A stretch of 64,000 bases of DNA from Cellvibrio fontiphilus (GCF_035317345.1 NZ_JAYKTU010000003.1), one strand, 5' to 3'. Positions 8,160 to 17,170 are shown, counted from the first letter of the stretch. Numbers and translations are program-made. The notes: generated from the letters alone by a model not told the origin.

Positions 8160-9524
8160 CTAATACTTTACAGAAAGCCCATCATGTAGGCCCCGGCGTG
8201 AAGCATTTAATGCTGGCAAGAGGGATAGCAAAATACCAGCAATTAGTATGGCCAGCAGATAATAAATTTGTTGCACACTAATAAAAGAAAACGTGAGTTG
8301 AATGCCCCATTCGCTGAGCAGCCAGGGTTGTAGCATCCAGAGCAAAAGTACGAGCAGTGCGATAGCGAACACAATGGCACTTCCACAAATAATTAGCACT
8401 TCCAGCATAATCAATAAAAATAAGTACCAAGGGCCTGCGCCGAGTGAACGTAATATGGCGAATTCGCGTTCGCGTTGACTAAGACCGGCGAGCAGGCTGG
8501 TAGTCATACCCAATAAACCAGCGATAACCACCAGCCAAGCGATAATATTAAACGCCGCCTCTGCCGACCCCACTAACTGCCACAATTCCGCTAGCGCCAA
8601 CCCCGGCAGAATTGCCTGCAGCGGCTCAGCAGTATATTGATTCACCTGCCGCTGCACAGTGAAAGTAGCTGAGCGCTGTTGCAGCCCCACCAAAATAGCA
8701 CTGAGTGATTGGGCGTGATCATGATCATGCACATGATCATCGCCATGTTTGTGTTCGTGCTCGTGCTCGTGCTCGTCTTTATGATCGTGATCCTGCTTGT
8801 TTTTTTGATGGTGATTATGTTTATGTTCGTGATCATGATCAGCTTGCGCTACTTTTTTTGCCGAGGGGATACGCACACCTGACTGCCAATCCTCATGGAT
8901 GGCAGCCATACCCGCCAATGAAATATACAAACTTTTATCCACCGGAGTCCCTGTGGGCGCAAGAATGCCGGCAACCACAAAGGGCGAGTCGTCGTGTTTG
9001 GCAAGAGAGACTTCAGCGATACCATGGGCGAGCACAATTTTATCCCCCAGCTGATAACGCAATTTACGCGCAACCGCTGCACCTATCACCACATCGTATT
9101 TGCCCGCAAAAGCTTTTCCCTGGGAAAATTGCAGCGCTTGTTTTTGACCATAGGCGTAATGCACAAAAAAATCCGGCGTGGTGGCCACTACGCGGTGCCC
9201 CCTATGGGAATCACCCATCGCCAATGGCACCAACCACTTTACCTGACTATGTTTGGCCAATTCTTCATAGGTTTGCCAGCGAATACTGTGGGCACTGCTG
9301 CCCATATGAAAAACGGAATACAATAATAAATTCAGCGAGCCGCCGCGTGCGCCCACAATCAGATCAGTTCCCGCAAGAGTGTTATTAAAACTCTCCTTAA
9401 CCTGGGTGCGCAGATGATTAATACCCAGCACCAACACAATACCAATGGTTAGCGAAAGCATGGTGAGCAACACTGTGACGCGACGATTCAATAAACTTTT
9501 TACAGCAATTCGTGTGCGCATCAT
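8160..9524 (-). CDS. ABC transporter permease (FtsX/MacB type) with histidine-rich loop
   Basis: 454 residues: one N-terminal membrane segment (about 17-36), a large periplasmic domain, then three C-terminal membrane segments containing the FtsX core (AFNIIAWLVVIAG, ILRSLGAGPWYLF). The periplasmic part has a run of about 45 residues (roughly 226-271) made almost only of His, Asp, Glu and Lys. It is a strong candidate zinc-binding loop. Pseudomonas aeruginosa PA4064-PA4066 (ATPase, permease, DUF3299 protein) is a known zinc-responsive set with the same gene content. The start codon overlaps the stop of the upstream ATPase, so the two are translationally coupled. A role in zinc handling rather than peptide export is inferred. 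Confidence 0.85.
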   Translation of the reverse strand: MMRTRIAVKSLLNRRVTVLLTMLSLTIGIVLVLGINHLRTQVKESFNNTLAGTDLIVGARGGSLNLLLYSVFHMGSSAHSIRWQTYEELAKHSQVKWLVPLAMGDSHRGHRVVATTPDFFVHYAYGQKQALQFSQGKAFAGKYDVVIGAAVARKLRYQLGDKIVLAHGIAEVSLAKHDDSPFVVAGILAPTGTPVDKSLYISLAGMAAIHEDWQSGVRIPSAKKVAQADHDHEHKHNHHQKNKQDHDHKDEHEHEHEHKHGDDHVHDHDHAQSLSAILVGLQQRSATFTVQRQVNQYTAEPLQAILPGLALAELWQLVGSAEAAFNIIAWLVVIAGLLGMTTSLLAGLSQREREFAILRSLGAGPWYLFLLIMLEVLIICGSAIVFAIALLVLLLWMLQPWLLSEWGIQLTFSFISVQQIYYLLAILIAGILLSLLPALNASRRGLHDGLSVKY

Positions 9525-10213
9525 GGTTGCTCTACTCCTATTACAGCAGTAGCGTCATGGAAATCTTTTATATTTATGGCGCGATCAAAGCGGTTGCGCA
9601 GTTGATGATCGTGACTAACAAAAATCAGTGTGGTTTTTTCACCTAAGAGCTCAAACAGCAATGTCATAAATTCCTCTCGCAAATCCGCATCCAGTGCAGA
9701 GGTTGGTTCATCGGCAATCACAATATCTGGAGCGCCCAACAGCGCTCGCGCCAATGCCACTCGCTGTTGCTGCCCAACGCTAAGGCGATATGCTTGCTGC
9801 TGCGCCTCCGCCAGGCCTAGTCGGGTTAACAATTGAGGGATTTGTGCATAGGCAAATTGCTGTTGCTTGCGCGGCAAAAACTCCACGCGCAAGCGTAGAT
9901 TATCGATAACATTCAGGTAGGGAATGAGATTGAACTGCTGAAAAATAATACCAAGGTGCTGCGCACGAAATGCATCACGCTGGCGATAACTCAAATCATT
10001 AAGTGCAGTACCCAACAGGTTTACATGGCCTTGCTGAGGAGTAATAGTGCCAGCCAGCAAATTGAGCAGCGTACTTTTACCGGAACCCGAAGGGCCGAAT
10101 AGAAACACTTTTTCGCCGGCTGCTATATTCAGGCTATCGATATTTAATAAGACTTTCCCTGCATTACTCCAACCATAACGCAGGGACTGCAATGAAATAG
10201 CGTAATTATTCAT
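9521..10213 (-). CDS. ABC transporter ATP-binding protein (LolD/MacB type)
   Basis: 230 residues with Walker A GPSGSGKST, signature SVGQQQRVALARAL, Walker B IVIADEPTSALD and the switch histidine in FVSHD. It belongs to the MacB/LolD-like ATPases that pair with FtsX-type permeases, and its stop overlaps the permease start by four bases. It is divergent from the DUF3299 gene, with 135 bases between them. No convincing Zur box was found in that gap. Confidence 0.9.
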   Translation of the reverse strand: MNNYAISLQSLRYGWSNAGKVLLNIDSLNIAAGEKVFLFGPSGSGKSTLLNLLAGTITPQQGHVNLLGTALNDLSYRQRDAFRAQHLGIIFQQFNLIPYLNVIDNLRLRVEFLPRKQQQFAYAQIPQLLTRLGLAEAQQQAYRLSVGQQQRVALARALLGAPDIVIADEPTSALDADLREEFMTLLFELLGEKTTLIFVSHDHQLRNRFDRAINIKDFHDATAVIGVEQP

Positions 10214-10348
10214 GCACTAATAATTCCTGTAAGGAGTTTCAATATTCAAGAAAGATGTTAACCGCATACGCGAATACTTGTATGATTGAGCCTGTCACTA
10301 GGGTAATAACGCAACTTATGCTCCGTTTAAATCTCCTCAGGTAGATCC

Positions 10349-11038
10349 ATGTCAATGTCACAAAAAAATATGTACCGGCTCTGGTTATGCGCCATGTTAT
10401 TTTTGCTACCCACCCCCGGATTCACAACAGAAAAATCCACGAGTGCACCGATAAATCTTATGCGCCCGGCTGTCACTGTGGAGTGGACAGAGTTATTACC
10501 CGATGAAGATTTGCGCCTTCTGGAATCCATCCCCCAAGTAGACCACGAGAGCCTCAGCGATGAAGAAATCGCACAGGACACCCCTCCAACCGGTTTCGAC
10601 AGCTCTGCCTTTGAAAATCAAATTGCCCAAGCCATTACTGAAGCCAAACAAAATCTGGAAGATGAAAAAAAATCCGGCCGCGATTGGCGCGACGCACTTA
10701 AATCCACTAACGTGCGCCCGGAATTCAATAATAAACGCATTCGCATCGCCGGTTACATAGTCCCTATTAGCTACAACGAGCAACAAATCGTTACCGAATT
10801 TTTTTTAGTGCCCTACTTCGGCGCCTGCATTCACGTTCCACCGCCGCCGCCCAACCAATTAATTTATGTCAAACACCCCAAGGGTTTTCGCCTGCCAGAT
10901 TTATACACACCTTTCTGGGTGGACGGCATTGTCGCACTGGAGACCAATGAAAACGAACTGGGCCTATCCTCTTACGCTATGCACAATGTTGCGCTCAGTG
11001 TTTATGAAGAAGCGGAAGAGCCAACCTATTTAAACTAA
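10349..11038 (+). CDS. DUF3299 periplasmic protein of the zinc-starvation island
   Basis: 229 residues. An N-terminal signal (MYRLWLCAMLFLLPTPGFT) is followed by an acidic linker and, from about residue 120, the DUF3299 domain (IRIAGYIVPISY, FFLVPYFGACIHVPPPPPNQ, PFWVDGIV). The Cys and His in GACIH are conserved in the family and could bind metal. DUF3299 genes regularly accompany the ABC pair encoded divergently here (the PA4066 type in Pseudomonas). A periplasmic zinc-binding role is inferred, not shown. AGGT stands 9 bases before ATG 10349. Its 3' end overlaps that of hisI, on the other strand, by 9 bases. Confidence 0.8.
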   Translation: MSMSQKNMYRLWLCAMLFLLPTPGFTTEKSTSAPINLMRPAVTVEWTELLPDEDLRLLESIPQVDHESLSDEEIAQDTPPTGFDSSAFENQIAQAITEAKQNLEDEKKSGRDWRDALKSTNVRPEFNNKRIRIAGYIVPISYNEQQIVTEFFLVPYFGACIHVPPPPPNQLIYVKHPKGFRLPDLYTPFWVDGIVALETNENELGLSSYAMHNVALSVYEEAEEPTYLN

Positions 11039-11470
11039 TCGCTCACTTTTCAGCGTTACGGGTGCTGTCATTATTTCGGCAACATCGCCATTCACCTGCC
11101 AGTAAAAACAATTAGGTCGCCCCGTATGGCAGGCGGGGCCAATTTGCTCCACCAAGCACAAAATCGCATCGCCATCACAGTCAATACGCAAGTCACACAA
11201 GCGCTGTTGGTTGCCAGAGGTTTCCCCCTTGCGCCACAAACACTGGCGGCTGCGCGACCAATAACACATGCGCTGCTCGGCGAGCGTTATGGCCAATGCC
11301 TCAGCATTCATCCAGGCCATCATCAATACCATTCTGCTGTGAACATCCTGAGTGATTACCGGAACCAAGCCCTGCTGATTCCAACTCATCTGGGCCAATA
11401 AATCGCGGCTGGGGATGCGCGTCCCCTGCGGCATAAACTCCAGCGCAGTAAAGAGATTTTCCGGACTCAT
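11030..11470 (-). CDS. hisI: Phosphoribosyl-AMP cyclohydrolase (HisI), zinc-island copy
   Basis: 146 residues covering the whole HisI domain: MMAWMNAEAL, the RKGETSGN substrate loop and the metal site DCDGD...PACHTG...NCFY. HisI opens the purine ring of phosphoribosyl-AMP in histidine synthesis and is a zinc enzyme. The three ligand cysteines are C98, C114 and C121, with the 16- and 7-residue spacing of known HisI. The gene lies alone, divergent from folE2 across a Zur-like box and not in a his operon, which marks it as the zinc-regulated paralog. Whether a second hisI exists cannot be seen here. Confidence 0.9.
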   Translation of the reverse strand: MSPENLFTALEFMPQGTRIPSRDLLAQMSWNQQGLVPVITQDVHSRMVLMMAWMNAEALAITLAEQRMCYWSRSRQCLWRKGETSGNQQRLCDLRIDCDGDAILCLVEQIGPACHTGRPNCFYWQVNGDVAEIMTAPVTLKSERLV

Positions 11471-11507
11471 CTGACCCTCAATGGCTAATCGTTAACCCAT
11501 TATGTTA

Positions 11508-11522
11508 TGTTATGTTATAACA
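11508..11522. promoter_or_regulatory. Zur-type operator between hisI and folE2
   Basis: TGTTATGTTATAACA differs at one position from the gammaproteobacterial Zur core TGTTATA-N-TATAACA. It lies 38 bases from the hisI start and 54 bases from the folE2 start, so it can control both directions. The left arm belongs to a short TATG repeat, which adds a second overlapping half-site. Confidence 0.8.
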
Positions 11523-11575
11523 ATTCAAATTAAAACCTTTAATCCATTTCGATAGTTTCAGGAACCACCCACCGC

Positions 11576-12502
11576 ATGACCGACCTAAGCACGCTACCCG
11601 ATATTGCCTCACAACAGGCCGCCTCCATTCCCCTGAGCATCGATTGGGTCGGCATGAACGGCATTGCACTGCACGCGCTACAAGGCGGCAGCCCGCTTCA
11701 ATTACAGCTGGACATCAACGTCAACCTACCCAACCCAAGCGCCAAAGGCATACACATGTCACGCCTGTACCAGTTGGCGCAAACGCACTTGGCGAATGTG
11801 GAATTAACGCAGGGCGGCATTGCGGAGCTGCTGTACGCGGTGATCGAAAGCCACCGCGATCTTGGTTCCACCGCGGCGAAATTAACTCTGCGCACCCAGT
11901 TGCTATTGAAACGCCCGGCGCTGATTAGCGAGTTGGAGGGCTGGAAGTTTTATCCACTCAGACTTGATGCCCAGTGGGACAGCAACCGCAATCAAGCAGA
12001 GCTGCGCCTGCAAGTGGGTGTCGATTACTCCTCCACCTGCCCCTGCTCAGCTGCGCTCTCGCGACAGTTGTTGCAAGAGGCATTTCTCGCCCATTGGAAA
12101 AATGAATGGCGCTATGAACCTCCAACTGCCCATGCGATTGGTGAATGGCTCGCACAACACGGCAGTGTGGCGACACCGCACAGCCAACGCAGTCAAGCGC
12201 TTGTCAGTGTCTCACTCGGCGCCGCACCTCATGATGCCCCCTTACCGATCAGCGAATTAGTTGATGCCATTGAAAACGCACTGGGCACCCCAGTCCAAAC
12301 GGCTGTGAAGCGTGTGGATGAACAAGCCTTCGCAAAACTCAATGGCGAAAATTTGATGTACGTGGAAGACGCCGTGCGCCGCTTGCAGGCAGCACTGCAG
12401 CCACAATTTTCGGCAGTGAATATTCAGGTGATTCACCGTGAGAGCCTGCATCAACACGATGCAGTTGCCAGCATTCACAGCGCACCCGCCGTGCCTTTTT
12501 AA
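11576..12502 (+). CDS. folE2: GTP cyclohydrolase FolE2 (type IB)
   Basis: 308 residues. The family signature SSTCPCSAALS is present with C155 and C157. FolE2 converts GTP to 7,8-dihydroneopterin triphosphate for folate (and queuosine) synthesis and can use metals other than zinc. It therefore replaces the zinc enzyme FolE during zinc starvation; its control by Zur is well established in several bacteria. Here it is the first gene downstream of the Zur-like box and is followed 27 bases later by thrS. Confidence 0.95.
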   Translation: MTDLSTLPDIASQQAASIPLSIDWVGMNGIALHALQGGSPLQLQLDINVNLPNPSAKGIHMSRLYQLAQTHLANVELTQGGIAELLYAVIESHRDLGSTAAKLTLRTQLLLKRPALISELEGWKFYPLRLDAQWDSNRNQAELRLQVGVDYSSTCPCSAALSRQLLQEAFLAHWKNEWRYEPPTAHAIGEWLAQHGSVATPHSQRSQALVSVSLGAAPHDAPLPISELVDAIENALGTPVQTAVKRVDEQAFAKLNGENLMYVEDAVRRLQAALQPQFSAVNIQVIHRESLHQHDAVASIHSAPAVPF

Positions 12503-12529
12503 TTTTTTCGAAAAACCAAGAAGAAACCT

Positions 12530-14548
12530 ATGACCATGAGCGAATCTACTATTGCCATCACTCTGCCCGATGGCAGTGTGCGCCACTACCCTGCGCCTAT
12601 TTCTGCACTTGCGGTTGCCCAATCCATTGGTGCTGGTCTCGCCAAAGCCACAGTCGCTGCGCGCGTCAATAACACGCTGGTGGATGCCAGCGATAAGATT
12701 CACAGCGATGCCCAACTGCAGTTAATTACCGCAAAAGATGCCGACGCCCTACCAATTATTCGTCACTCCTGTGCGCACCTGCTGGGTCACGCCGTTAAAC
12801 AATTATTCCCCAGCGCCAAGATGGTGATTGGCCCGGTGATTGATGATGGTTTTTATTACGACATCGCCTATGAACGCCCGTTTACCACAGCGGATTTGGA
12901 AGCCATTGAAGCGCGCATGCAGCAATTGATTGCGCAAGATTACGATGTGCAAAAAGTAATGACGCCGCGCGCGCAAGTACAAGACATATTTTCCGAGCGC
13001 GGCGAAGAGTACAAATTAAAACTGATCGAGGATATGCCAGAGGTAGACGCCATGGGGCTTTACTACCATCAGGAATATATCGATATGTGTCGCGGCCCAC
13101 ACGTACCCAATACGCGCTTTCTCAACCATTTCAAGCTCACTAAAATTTCTGGCGCCTATTGGCGTGGCGATGCCAACAACGAGCAATTGCAACGCATTTA
13201 CGGCACAGCATGGGCCGATAAAAAACAATTGCAGGAACACCTGACGCGCTTACAGGAAGCGGAAAAACGCGATCATCGCAAACTCTGCAAAGAATTGGAT
13301 TTACTGCACTTTCAAGAAGAAGCACCCGGTTCGATTTTCTGGCACGCGCGCGGCTGGACGCTGTTCCAACAACTGATCACCTACATGCGCAAGCGCCAGC
13401 AAGCAGCAGGCTATATTGAAGTGAATACGCCGGATGTGATGGATCGCAGCCTGTGGGAAATTTCTGGCCACTGGCAAAATTATCGCCAGAACATGTTTAC
13501 CACCACCACTGAAGATGAACGCATCTTTGCACTCAAACCCATGAATTGCCCTGGTGGGGTTTCGCTGTTTAAACACGGCTTAAAAAGCTACCGCGATTTA
13601 CCGATTCGCATGGCGGAATTTGGCAAGGTACATCGCTACGAACCTTCCGGTTCGCTGCACGGATTAATGCGTGTACGCCATTTCACCCAAGACGATGCCC
13701 ATATTTTTTGCACGCCGGGACAGATGAATCAGGAATGCAAAACCATTGTTGAGTTGGTATTGGATATCTACAAGGATTTTGGTTTCACCGATATCGCCAT
13801 CAAATTATCCACGCGCCCGGCCAATCGCATGGGCAGCGACGCGGTATGGGATTTATTGGAAAACGCGTTGATCACCTCACTGCAATCGATGAATTTGGCG
13901 TATCAATTAAATCCCGGCGAAGGCGCGTTTTACGGTCCCAAATTGGAATTTGTATTGCGCGATGCCATTGGCCGCGATTGGCAATGCGGCACACTGCAAG
14001 TGGATATGAATTTGCCCGAGCGGTTTGACCTCACCTACGTTGCCGAAGATGGCTCGCGTCAGCGTCCGGTCATGCTGCACCGTGCGCTCTTTGGTTCGCT
14101 TGAACGGTTTACCGGGATTTTATTGGAACACTACACCGGCAAATTACCGGCGTGGCTCGCGCCCGTGCAAGCCGTGGTGTTGTCCATCACCGAACAACAC
14201 GCTGGTTACGCACAAAAAATCCAGGGCTATTTAACACAGCACGACATTCGCACCGGGTTGGATAGCCGCAATGAAAAAATTGGTTACAAAATTCGTGAGC
14301 ATTCGCTGCAGCGCATTCCCTATCTGATTGTGGTGGGCGGTGATGAAATGGCCAATGGCACAGCCGCACTACGCACCCAAAGCGGTGAAGATCTGGGTAA
14401 ATTCCCCGTTGCACAACTCGCCACCTATTTGCGTGACGCAACCCGAATGCCGGGCAACGAAACTGCATTACCCTGGGAGACATTTGCAGCACAGACACCG
14501 GATACGAGTGCATCTGAACAGCGCAATCACACGGAGCACTGCGCATGA
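12530..14548 (+). CDS. thrS: Threonyl-tRNA synthetase, zinc-island copy
   Basis: 672 residues: TGS domain (about 1-65), editing domain with RHSCAHLLGHA, class II catalytic core and anticodon-binding domain, with a divergent tail of about 35 residues ending in HTEHCA. The zinc ligands that select threonine are all present: C340, H391 and H517, a constant offset of six from E. coli C334/H385/H511. The residue after the NCPG stretch is Gly where most ThrRS have His. Zur-controlled second copies of thrS are known, for example in cyanobacteria. It overlaps hemB by four bases (ATGA). Confidence 0.92.
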   Translation: MTMSESTIAITLPDGSVRHYPAPISALAVAQSIGAGLAKATVAARVNNTLVDASDKIHSDAQLQLITAKDADALPIIRHSCAHLLGHAVKQLFPSAKMVIGPVIDDGFYYDIAYERPFTTADLEAIEARMQQLIAQDYDVQKVMTPRAQVQDIFSERGEEYKLKLIEDMPEVDAMGLYYHQEYIDMCRGPHVPNTRFLNHFKLTKISGAYWRGDANNEQLQRIYGTAWADKKQLQEHLTRLQEAEKRDHRKLCKELDLLHFQEEAPGSIFWHARGWTLFQQLITYMRKRQQAAGYIEVNTPDVMDRSLWEISGHWQNYRQNMFTTTTEDERIFALKPMNCPGGVSLFKHGLKSYRDLPIRMAEFGKVHRYEPSGSLHGLMRVRHFTQDDAHIFCTPGQMNQECKTIVELVLDIYKDFGFTDIAIKLSTRPANRMGSDAVWDLLENALITSLQSMNLAYQLNPGEGAFYGPKLEFVLRDAIGRDWQCGTLQVDMNLPERFDLTYVAEDGSRQRPVMLHRALFGSLERFTGILLEHYTGKLPAWLAPVQAVVLSITEQHAGYAQKIQGYLTQHDIRTGLDSRNEKIGYKIREHSLQRIPYLIVVGGDEMANGTAALRTQSGEDLGKFPVAQLATYLRDATRMPGNETALPWETFAAQTPDTSASEQRNHTEHCA

Positions 14549-15522
14549 GTGCACCGGAAAATATTGTGCGCTTCCGCCGTTTGCGCCGCACCCCAACTCT
14601 GCGGCAACTCATGCGTGAACATGCGTTTTCGCTGGATGATTTAATCATGCCGATTTTCGTGGAAGAAAACATTTCCGCGCGCGTGGCGATTGAATCCATG
14701 CCGGGAATCTATCGCTACCCGGAAACGCAACTGGCCGATTATGTGCGCAGCCTGTGGCACAAAGGGATTAAAGCGATTTTGTTGTTTGGTATTTCCCATC
14801 ACAAAGACAAGGAAGGTTCAGACACCTGGAATCCACAGGGCTTAATGGCGCGCATGATCCGCATTGCAAAAACCGCAGCGCCGCAGATGCTGGTGATTAG
14901 CGACAATTGTTTTTGCGAATACACACTCAACAGTCACTGCGGCACCACTGGCAACCGCGAAGTGGATAACGATAAAACCCTCGCGAAATTACAAAAACAA
15001 GTGGTGGTGGCTGCGCAGGCCGGTGTGGATATGATCGCGCCCAGCGGCATGGTAGATGGCATGGTCGCGGCCATTCGCACCGCGCTGGATGCCGCAGGCT
15101 TTACTCACATTCCCATCATGTCCTACTCATCCAAATTTTCATCCAGCTTTTACGGGCCATTTAGAGACGCGGTGGATAGCGGCTTTAAAGGCACGCGCGA
15201 TGCTTACCAAATGGATTGCGCCAATGCGCGCGAAGCCATTGCGGAATCCCTGCAAGATGACGCCGAAGGCGCGGATATTTTGATGGTTAAACCGGGCATG
15301 GCCTATTTGGATATTCTCTACCGCATTCGCGCGGCTTCCCTAAAACCCTTGGCGATTTATCAGGTGAGCGGGGAATACAGCATGATCAAACTCGCCGCCG
15401 TCGCCGGGGTATTGGATGAGCGCGCCGTGGTTACCGAAACCCTGCTCGCGTTTAAACGCGCGGGTGCAAATTTAATTATTAGCTATTTTGCCGAAGCCAT
15501 TGCCGAGTGGAGCAAACCATGA
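14545..15522 (+). CDS. hemB: Delta-aminolevulinic acid dehydratase (HemB), zinc-island copy
   Basis: 325 residues. It joins two aminolevulinates into porphobilinogen on the way to haem, sirohaem and cobalamin. The Schiff-base lysines fall in SYSSKFSSSFYGPF and in MVKPGMAYLD. The metal loop reads DNCFCEYTLNSHCG, giving Cys 122, 124 and 132, the same spacing and numbering as the zinc site of the human enzyme. It is therefore the zinc-type enzyme and not the Mg-type found in Pseudomonas. It sits inside the zinc-starvation operon, coupled by ATGA overlaps to thrS and to the COG0523 gene. Confidence 0.93.
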   Translation: MSAPENIVRFRRLRRTPTLRQLMREHAFSLDDLIMPIFVEENISARVAIESMPGIYRYPETQLADYVRSLWHKGIKAILLFGISHHKDKEGSDTWNPQGLMARMIRIAKTAAPQMLVISDNCFCEYTLNSHCGTTGNREVDNDKTLAKLQKQVVVAAQAGVDMIAPSGMVDGMVAAIRTALDAAGFTHIPIMSYSSKFSSSFYGPFRDAVDSGFKGTRDAYQMDCANAREAIAESLQDDAEGADILMVKPGMAYLDILYRIRAASLKPLAIYQVSGEYSMIKLAAVAGVLDERAVVTETLLAFKRAGANLIISYFAEAIAEWSKP

Positions 15523-16628
15523 ATAACCAAGAACGCATTCCGGTGTATTTGTTAACCGGATTTTTAGGCAGCGGTAAAACCACCCTATTGAATTCACTGG
15601 TTAAACAGCCGGGCATGGAGCGCACATTAATTTTAATTAATGAATTTGGTGAAGTCGGCCTTGATCATTTGTTAGTAAGCCACTCTGCGGAAGACATAGT
15701 CGTGGAACTGGACAGCGGCTGCATGTGCTGCACCACGCGCGGCGATTTCGCCAAAACCCTGCGCGATATTCCCTGGCGTTATTCACGCGAAGGAAAGCGC
15801 TCGTTTGATCGCGTCATAATTGAAACCACTGGCCTCGCCGATCCGACATCGGTGATTCACACCTTAATGACAGACCACTCCATTTATCTGCAATTTCGTT
15901 TGCAGGCTGTAGTAACCACTGTGGATGCAGTAAATGGTGAAGCAACGCTGGAGCGCCATAGCGAATCACGCAAACAAGTTGCGGTTGCCGATTTATTGCT
16001 GGTAACAAAAACCGATTTAGTCGACGCTAACAATAAACTCACTGAATTTTTGGAAAACCTCAGCGAGCTTAACCCTACGGCGCAGGTGCAAGTCGCACAA
16101 AACGGCAGTATCGCCGCCGATATTATTTTGCAACTGGATCATATCGAGCCGCAGAATTCCGCCACTCCAATCAACCAGTGGCTTAACGTCACCTCTTTTT
16201 CCATTCAGCCGGCCACCAAAACCCGTTTGGCCTTTCGTGAATTAACACCCGCAACCACTACACAAAACGACATCAACCGCCACGGCGACCATATTCAAGC
16301 GCAGTGTTTTATATTTGACACACCCTTTACCGAAGCAAAATTTGAAATGTGGCTGGAAATCATCACCCAACTCATGGGCAGAAACCTGCTGCGTTTAAAA
16401 GGCATAGTTCACATCAAAGGCTACCATGGCCCGGTAATTATCCACGGGGTACAACACATATTTCACCCCGCTGCCCTCCTCCCCGAGTGGCCAGACGAAG
16501 ACCGCCGCACTAAATTGGTCTTCATCACCTACGACACACCGCGTGAATTTATCGAACGGAGTTTTGATTTGTTTGTCGCCCAGGAAGAGAAAAAACTGGA
16601 CGCAGCTCCGCAACCAGAAAATGCATAA
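15519..16628 (+). CDS. COG0523 GTPase (CobW/ZigA-like metal chaperone) of island A
   Basis: 369 residues. P-loop GFLGSGKTT, the metal motif GCMCC (CxCC), the switch motif ETTGLADP and the guanine-specificity motif TKTD identify a COG0523 GTPase. A C-terminal CobW_C domain follows (HIKGYHGPVIIHGVQH). Family members deliver zinc or other metals to client enzymes at the expense of GTP. ATG 15519 is chosen: it overlaps the hemB stop as ATGA and has GGAG six bases upstream. Its place at the end of a folE2-thrS-hemB operon makes these enzymes plausible clients, which is an inference. Confidence 0.9.
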   Translation: MNNQERIPVYLLTGFLGSGKTTLLNSLVKQPGMERTLILINEFGEVGLDHLLVSHSAEDIVVELDSGCMCCTTRGDFAKTLRDIPWRYSREGKRSFDRVIIETTGLADPTSVIHTLMTDHSIYLQFRLQAVVTTVDAVNGEATLERHSESRKQVAVADLLLVTKTDLVDANNKLTEFLENLSELNPTAQVQVAQNGSIAADIILQLDHIEPQNSATPINQWLNVTSFSIQPATKTRLAFRELTPATTTQNDINRHGDHIQAQCFIFDTPFTEAKFEMWLEIITQLMGRNLLRLKGIVHIKGYHGPVIIHGVQHIFHPAALLPEWPDEDRRTKLVFITYDTPREFIERSFDLFVAQEEKKLDAAPQPENA

Positions 16629-16691
16629 CGCGTAGCCTGTATGGAGCCTGGCGAAATACGGGATCGGATTTATTCAAAATCCCGCATGCCG

Positions 16692-17099
16692 TTATGCATG
16701 CGGCCATGCTTCAGAAGGTGATGCAATTTTTTTGGGTCCATCCGGTAAATGTTCAACTAATCCTTGTGGGTAGTGCTCATTCATTTCACTGCGTGTATGC
16801 ACAAACTCCAGGTTAGGGCCGAAAAAGCAGGTGTTCGGTAAACCCAAGAGTTCATAAATAATCTCGGGAAACCTTGGGTTACTCATGGGCCGATCAAAAG
16901 TAATTCCAGTGATGCCTGTGTCTGCATTTCCCGTTAATGACACGCTATCCGCAATGTCACCAACCTGTGAAATAAACTCCAAACCAAAACCGCGCTCTAC
17001 AACCTCTCCGTATTTTTGCAATATCCCCAGGAGTTCGTCATAAGGAATACTTGCAGAATCACCATTTTCAAATTTGTGTAAATAAACCTTATACCCCAT
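16692..17099 (-). CDS. Hypothetical protein, possibly immunity-like
   Basis: About 135 residues, not recognised with confidence. It begins MGYKVYLHKFENGDSA and has mixed alpha/beta character with FGLEFISQVGD, GITFDRP and NTCFFGPNLEF. Short proteins opening with a K.YLY.F..G strand occur among predicted immunity proteins, but no toxin gene is next to it. The frame continues upstream to a TTG at 17141. The gene lies at the edge of the repeat-flanked accessory segment. An 8-bp stem (CCGCATGC 16682-16689, GCATGCGG 16696-16703) overlaps its 3' end. Confidence 0.6.
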   Translation of the reverse strand: MGYKVYLHKFENGDSASIPYDELLGILQKYGEVVERGFGLEFISQVGDIADSVSLTGNADTGITGITFDRPMSNPRFPEIIYELLGLPNTCFFGPNLEFVHTRSEMNEHYPQGLVEHLPDGPKKIASPSEAWPHA

Positions 17100-17170
17100 A
17101 CAATTCACACTCTGGTTTTTCAGCTGTTTGATGTCTTCCAACTACTTTACTCCAGAAATCACCAAATTGG

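Noticed and set aside
8705..9388. Long plus-strand reading frame opposite the histidine-rich permease
   Set aside because: It exists because the His/Asp/Glu codon bias of the permease removes stop codons on the other strand; no ribosome site or recognised domain.
10214..10348. Possible second Zur box between the ABC ATPase and DUF3299 genes
   Set aside because: Only isolated half-like pieces (GATGTTAACC, GGTAATAACG) are present; no paired TGTTAT...ATAACA with correct spacing was found.
14545..15522. HemB as a zinc-independent (Mg-type) replacement enzyme
   Set aside because: The metal loop has all three zinc cysteines; Mg-type enzymes have Ala/Asp there.
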